Source: an uncultured Ruminococcus sp. (lineage in GTDB: Bacteria; Bacillota; Clostridia; Oscillospirales; Acutalibacteraceae). Taken from it: a stretch of 9,272 bases of DNA. The stretch covers positions 1 through 9,272 of the forward strand of contig USJJ01000032.1 of the NCBI GenBank assembly GCA_900554995.1, read 5' to 3'. The notes beneath the pieces were generated by a model. That model was not told the DNA's origin. It saw nothing but the letters and a program-made list of their open reading frames with translations, and made no database searches. This document shows positions 6,922-9,272 of this stretch, one piece after another (the stretch's first letter is position 1; each line of letters starts with the position of its first letter). Position numbers and translations under genes: made by a program.

Positions 6922-9272
6922 GTGGACAAGAGAACAGAAAAAAGCGATTGATTCACGTGACGGCTCAATCCTCGTCTCGGCGGCGGCAGGCTCGGGCAAG
7001 ACCGCCGTACTCGTTCAGCGGGTTATCGAAAGGCTGAAAAACGAGGATAAGCCCTGCTCGGCGGACAGGCTTCTTATCGTGACCTTTACCAGAGCGGCAA
7101 CGGCGCAGATGAAGGACAGAATCTACCGTGCCCTGCTCTCGGAGATAGAAAAAAATCCCGACAACGACCACCTGAAAAAGCAGGCGGTTATGCTCCCGTT
7201 TGCAAATATAAGCACGATCGACAGCTTCTGCAACGACATCGTGCGTGAAAACTTCCACGATCTGGACATCGCTCCGGATTACGGAATACTTGACAATTCA
7301 CAGCTTGCGCTGATGTGCGACGATGCGGCGTCGAGGGTTATGGACGAGCTTTACAGGGAAAATTCGCCCGATTTTGTCGAGCTTGTCAATATAATGGCGA
7401 ACGGTGCCGACGACAGTGCGCTGACGAGCCTTATCTGCAAGCTCTATGACGGATCTATGGCTTTTGCGAGACCCGGGGCTTTCCTCGACGGGCTGACCGA
7501 GGCTTACCGAAGCGAGCTTCCGCTTGAAGAACAGCCGTGGGGCAGAACGATTATTGAATATGCAGAGGGCTCGGCGGAGTATTGCAGACAGCTCTGCGAA
7601 AAAATGGTTAAAGCCGCAGACGGGGACGAGGTCGTAGGAGAGAAATACGGCGGCGGAATAAAGGAAGTCTGTCTTGCCGTTGATTCAATTATAAGAACAC
7701 TCGAAAGCGGAACGTGGGATGAGATCAGGAACACATTTCTGACGGCGGTCATTCCGACTCTCGGCAGGCTCCCGAACAAGTATTCTTCACCGCAGGCGGA
7801 GCTTTGCAAGAACCACAGAAAAACGATTGCCGACAGGGTAAAAAAGACGGCGGAGCTTTTCTGCGCATCCGAGGAGGAGAACAGGGAGGATATTGAATAT
7901 CTGCGCCCTGTTGCCGAAAAGCTGATTGAGGCAGTCAAACGCTACGGCGAAATCCTTTTTGAGGAGAAGAAAAGAGCCAACGGCTATGATTTTTCGGATA
8001 TCTGCCATTTTGCGCTGAGGCTTCTTGTCAGCTACGGCGAGGACGGAAAAGCGTTCAGAACTCCGCTTGCGCAGAGCTTTGCGGATCGCTTTGAGGAAAT
8101 CCTTGTCGATGAATATCAGGACGTCAACGACCTGCAAAACACGCTGTTTTGGGCGGTGTCGAGGGACGAAACGAACCTTTTTACCGTCGGCGACGTGAAG
8201 CAGAGCATTTACCGATTCCGTCAGGCGATGCCGGAGATTTTTCTCTCACGCAGAAATGCGCTTGAGGACTACGAGGACGGCAATTATCCTGCAAAGATAA
8301 CCCTTGACAGAAACTTCCGCAGCCGGGCGGGCGTAACGGAAAATGTCAATTTCCTGTTCTCCCAGCTTATGTCCGAGGATATGGGATCGGTTAATTATAA
8401 CGAAAAGGAATATCTTATAGCCGCCGCAGATTATGACGAATGCGATTTCCCCGAGGCGGAAATGTATATAGTCGGAGATATGGACGGAAATGTCGGACGT
8501 GACACGGAGGCGCAGTTTATCGCCGACAAGATAAACGAAATAATCGCAGGCGGAATGACGGTCAGGGATAAGAACGGCAGCCGCAAGGCGTCCTTCCGTG
8601 ATTTTTGTATTCTTATGCGCTCGGCAAATAACGGCAAGGCGGAGATTTACGCAAAGACGCTTGCCGACAACCTCATACCGGCTTATGTTGCCAATAAAAC
8701 GGGATTTTTTGCTTCTCCCGAGATCAGTATGATGCTAAGCCTTATGAGAGTTACGGACAATCCCGTTCAGGACGTTCCGCTTCTGGCGGTTCTGCTCTCT
8801 CCGATATTCGGCTTCACGGCGGACGAGCTGGCTCGGCTCAGAATTGCCGAGAGAAAAAAGCCTATATATCACTGTATCGTTAATGCGGCTGAGAGCGGAG
8901 ACGAAAAATGCGCCGCTTTTCTTGAAAAGCTCGGCGAGCTGAGAATGCTGAGCGCAACACTGCCGTGCGACCGTTTCCTTTATGAAATGTACGACAGAAC
9001 GGGCTGCAAGGCGATTGCGTCGGCGATGAAAAACGGATCGCAGCGCAGCGCAAACCTCAATATGCTCGTCGACTATGCCGCAAAATACGAGGAGTCGGGC
9101 AAGCGTGGACTTTCCGGCTTTATCAGATTCATCGACCGCATACAGCAAAGAAACAGCGACCTTGAGTCAGCCGCCGATGTTTCCGAGGCCGCCGACGTTG
9201 TGCATATTATGACAATACATAAGAGCAAGGGACTTGAGTTTCCCGTTTGTATACTTGCCGATCTAAATGCCT
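6914..9272 (+). CDS. addA: ATP-dependent helicase/nuclease subunit A (AddA), 3' end cut by the window edge
   Basis: AddA is the UvrD/RecB-like motor subunit of AddAB, a 3'-to-5' SF1A helicase that also carries a C-terminal nuclease. The first 786 residues are present. The family is about 1200-1250 residues, so the end of the helicase and the whole nuclease domain lie beyond 9272. Visible motifs in order: Q-motif WTREQKKAI (4-12), Walker A SAAAGSGKT (22-30), motif Ia LIVTFTRAAT (54-63), motif Ic-like STIDSFC (100-106), motif II DEYQD (399-403), motif III GDVKQSIYRFR (426-436), motif IV LDRNFRS (464-470), and the motif V region VHIMTIHKSKGLEFP (763-777). All catalytic residues visible are intact. 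The start overlaps the addB stop by 8 nt and has a strong ribosome site. Codon use matches addB, with no sign of transfer. Confidence 0.97.
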   Translation, partial: MPEWTREQKKAIDSRDGSILVSAAAGSGKTAVLVQRVIERLKNEDKPCSADRLLIVTFTRAATAQMKDRIYRALLSEIEKNPDNDHLKKQAVMLPFANISTIDSFCNDIVRENFHDLDIAPDYGILDNSQLALMCDDAASRVMDELYRENSPDFVELVNIMANGADDSALTSLICKLYDGSMAFARPGAFLDGLTEAYRSELPLEEQPWGRTIIEYAEGSAEYCRQLCEKMVKAADGDEVVGEKYGGGIKEVCLAVDSIIRTLESGTWDEIRNTFLTAVIPTLGRLPNKYSSPQAELCKNHRKTIADRVKKTAELFCASEEENREDIEYLRPVAEKLIEAVKRYGEILFEEKKRANGYDFSDICHFALRLLVSYGEDGKAFRTPLAQSFADRFEEILVDEYQDVNDLQNTLFWAVSRDETNLFTVGDVKQSIYRFRQAMPEIFLSRRNALEDYEDGNYPAKITLDRNFRSRAGVTENVNFLFSQLMSEDMGSVNYNEKEYLIAAADYDECDFPEAEMYIVGDMDGNVGRDTEAQFIADKINEIIAGGMTVRDKNGSRKASFRDFCILMRSANNGKAEIYAKTLADNLIPAYVANKTGFFASPEISMMLSLMRVTDNPVQDVPLLAVLLSPIFGFTADELARLRIAERKKPIYHCIVNAAESGDEKCAAFLEKLGELRMLSATLPCDRFLYEMYDRTGCKAIASAMKNGSQRSANLNMLVDYAAKYEESGKRGLSGFIRFIDRIQQRNSDLESAADVSEAADVVHIMTIHKSKGLEFPVCILADLNA

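Noticed and set aside
7504..8137. Overlapping minus-strand open frames opposite addA
   Set aside because: AddA motifs run unbroken through this interval; the antisense frames have no initiation signals and no family resemblance.
1..9272. CRISPR array, tRNA/rRNA, insertion sequence or prophage signals
   Set aside because: I saw no regularly spaced repeats, transposase or phage-like reading frames, or terminal inverted repeats; all long stretches are explained by housekeeping genes.

Overview
The window (about 50% GC) looks like ordinary chromosomal DNA from an anaerobic Firmicute, probably a Clostridia member near the Ruminococcaceae/Oscillospiraceae. The grounds are an AddB/AddA recombination pair rather than RecBCD, a PduL-type phosphotransacetylase, vegetative sigma-A promoters with AT-rich spacers, strong GGAGG-type ribosome sites, and a secreted CHAP protein with Fn3/Ig-like domains. 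The taxonomic placement is an inference. Coding density is high and no gene-free stretch reaches 300 bases. I see no tRNA, rRNA, CRISPR array, insertion sequence or long repeat.

Layout. (1) Positions 1-567, minus strand: the N-terminal 189 codons of a PduL-family phosphate acyltransferase, cut off by the window edge, with its own promoter at 604-632. (2) Positions 568-732: a divergent intergenic region with one sigma-A-like promoter pointing each way. (3) Positions 733-1478, plus strand: a six-helix membrane protein resembling the YjdF/DUF2238 group, followed with an ATGA overlap by a 31-residue single-span membrane peptide that automatic gene callers would probably miss. (4) Positions 1475-3509: a promoter whose -35 box overlaps the mini-gene stop codon, a secreted 642-residue CHAP-domain protein with one Fn3-like, one Big2-like and two further Fn3 domains, and a strong intrinsic terminator. 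(5) Positions 3515-9272: a new promoter and then addB (complete) and addA (first 786 codons), overlapping by 8 nt.

How the genes work together. AddA and AddB form the heterodimeric helicase-nuclease that processes double-strand DNA ends for RecA-dependent repair. The visible motifs suggest both are functional: AddB has its Walker A, its nuclease residues and four cysteines for an iron-sulfur cluster; AddA has an intact SF1 helicase core as far as the window runs. PduL interconverts acyl-CoA and acyl-phosphate, most likely for acetate formation and ATP yield, since no microcompartment genes or targeting extension are visible. The membrane-protein pair and the CHAP protein both concern the envelope, but nothing beyond adjacency and possible read-through links them.

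I did not find a convincing new biological system. The items most worth a second look are the 31-residue membrane peptide, the modular CHAP protein, and the compact promoter arrangements that correct one gene start.
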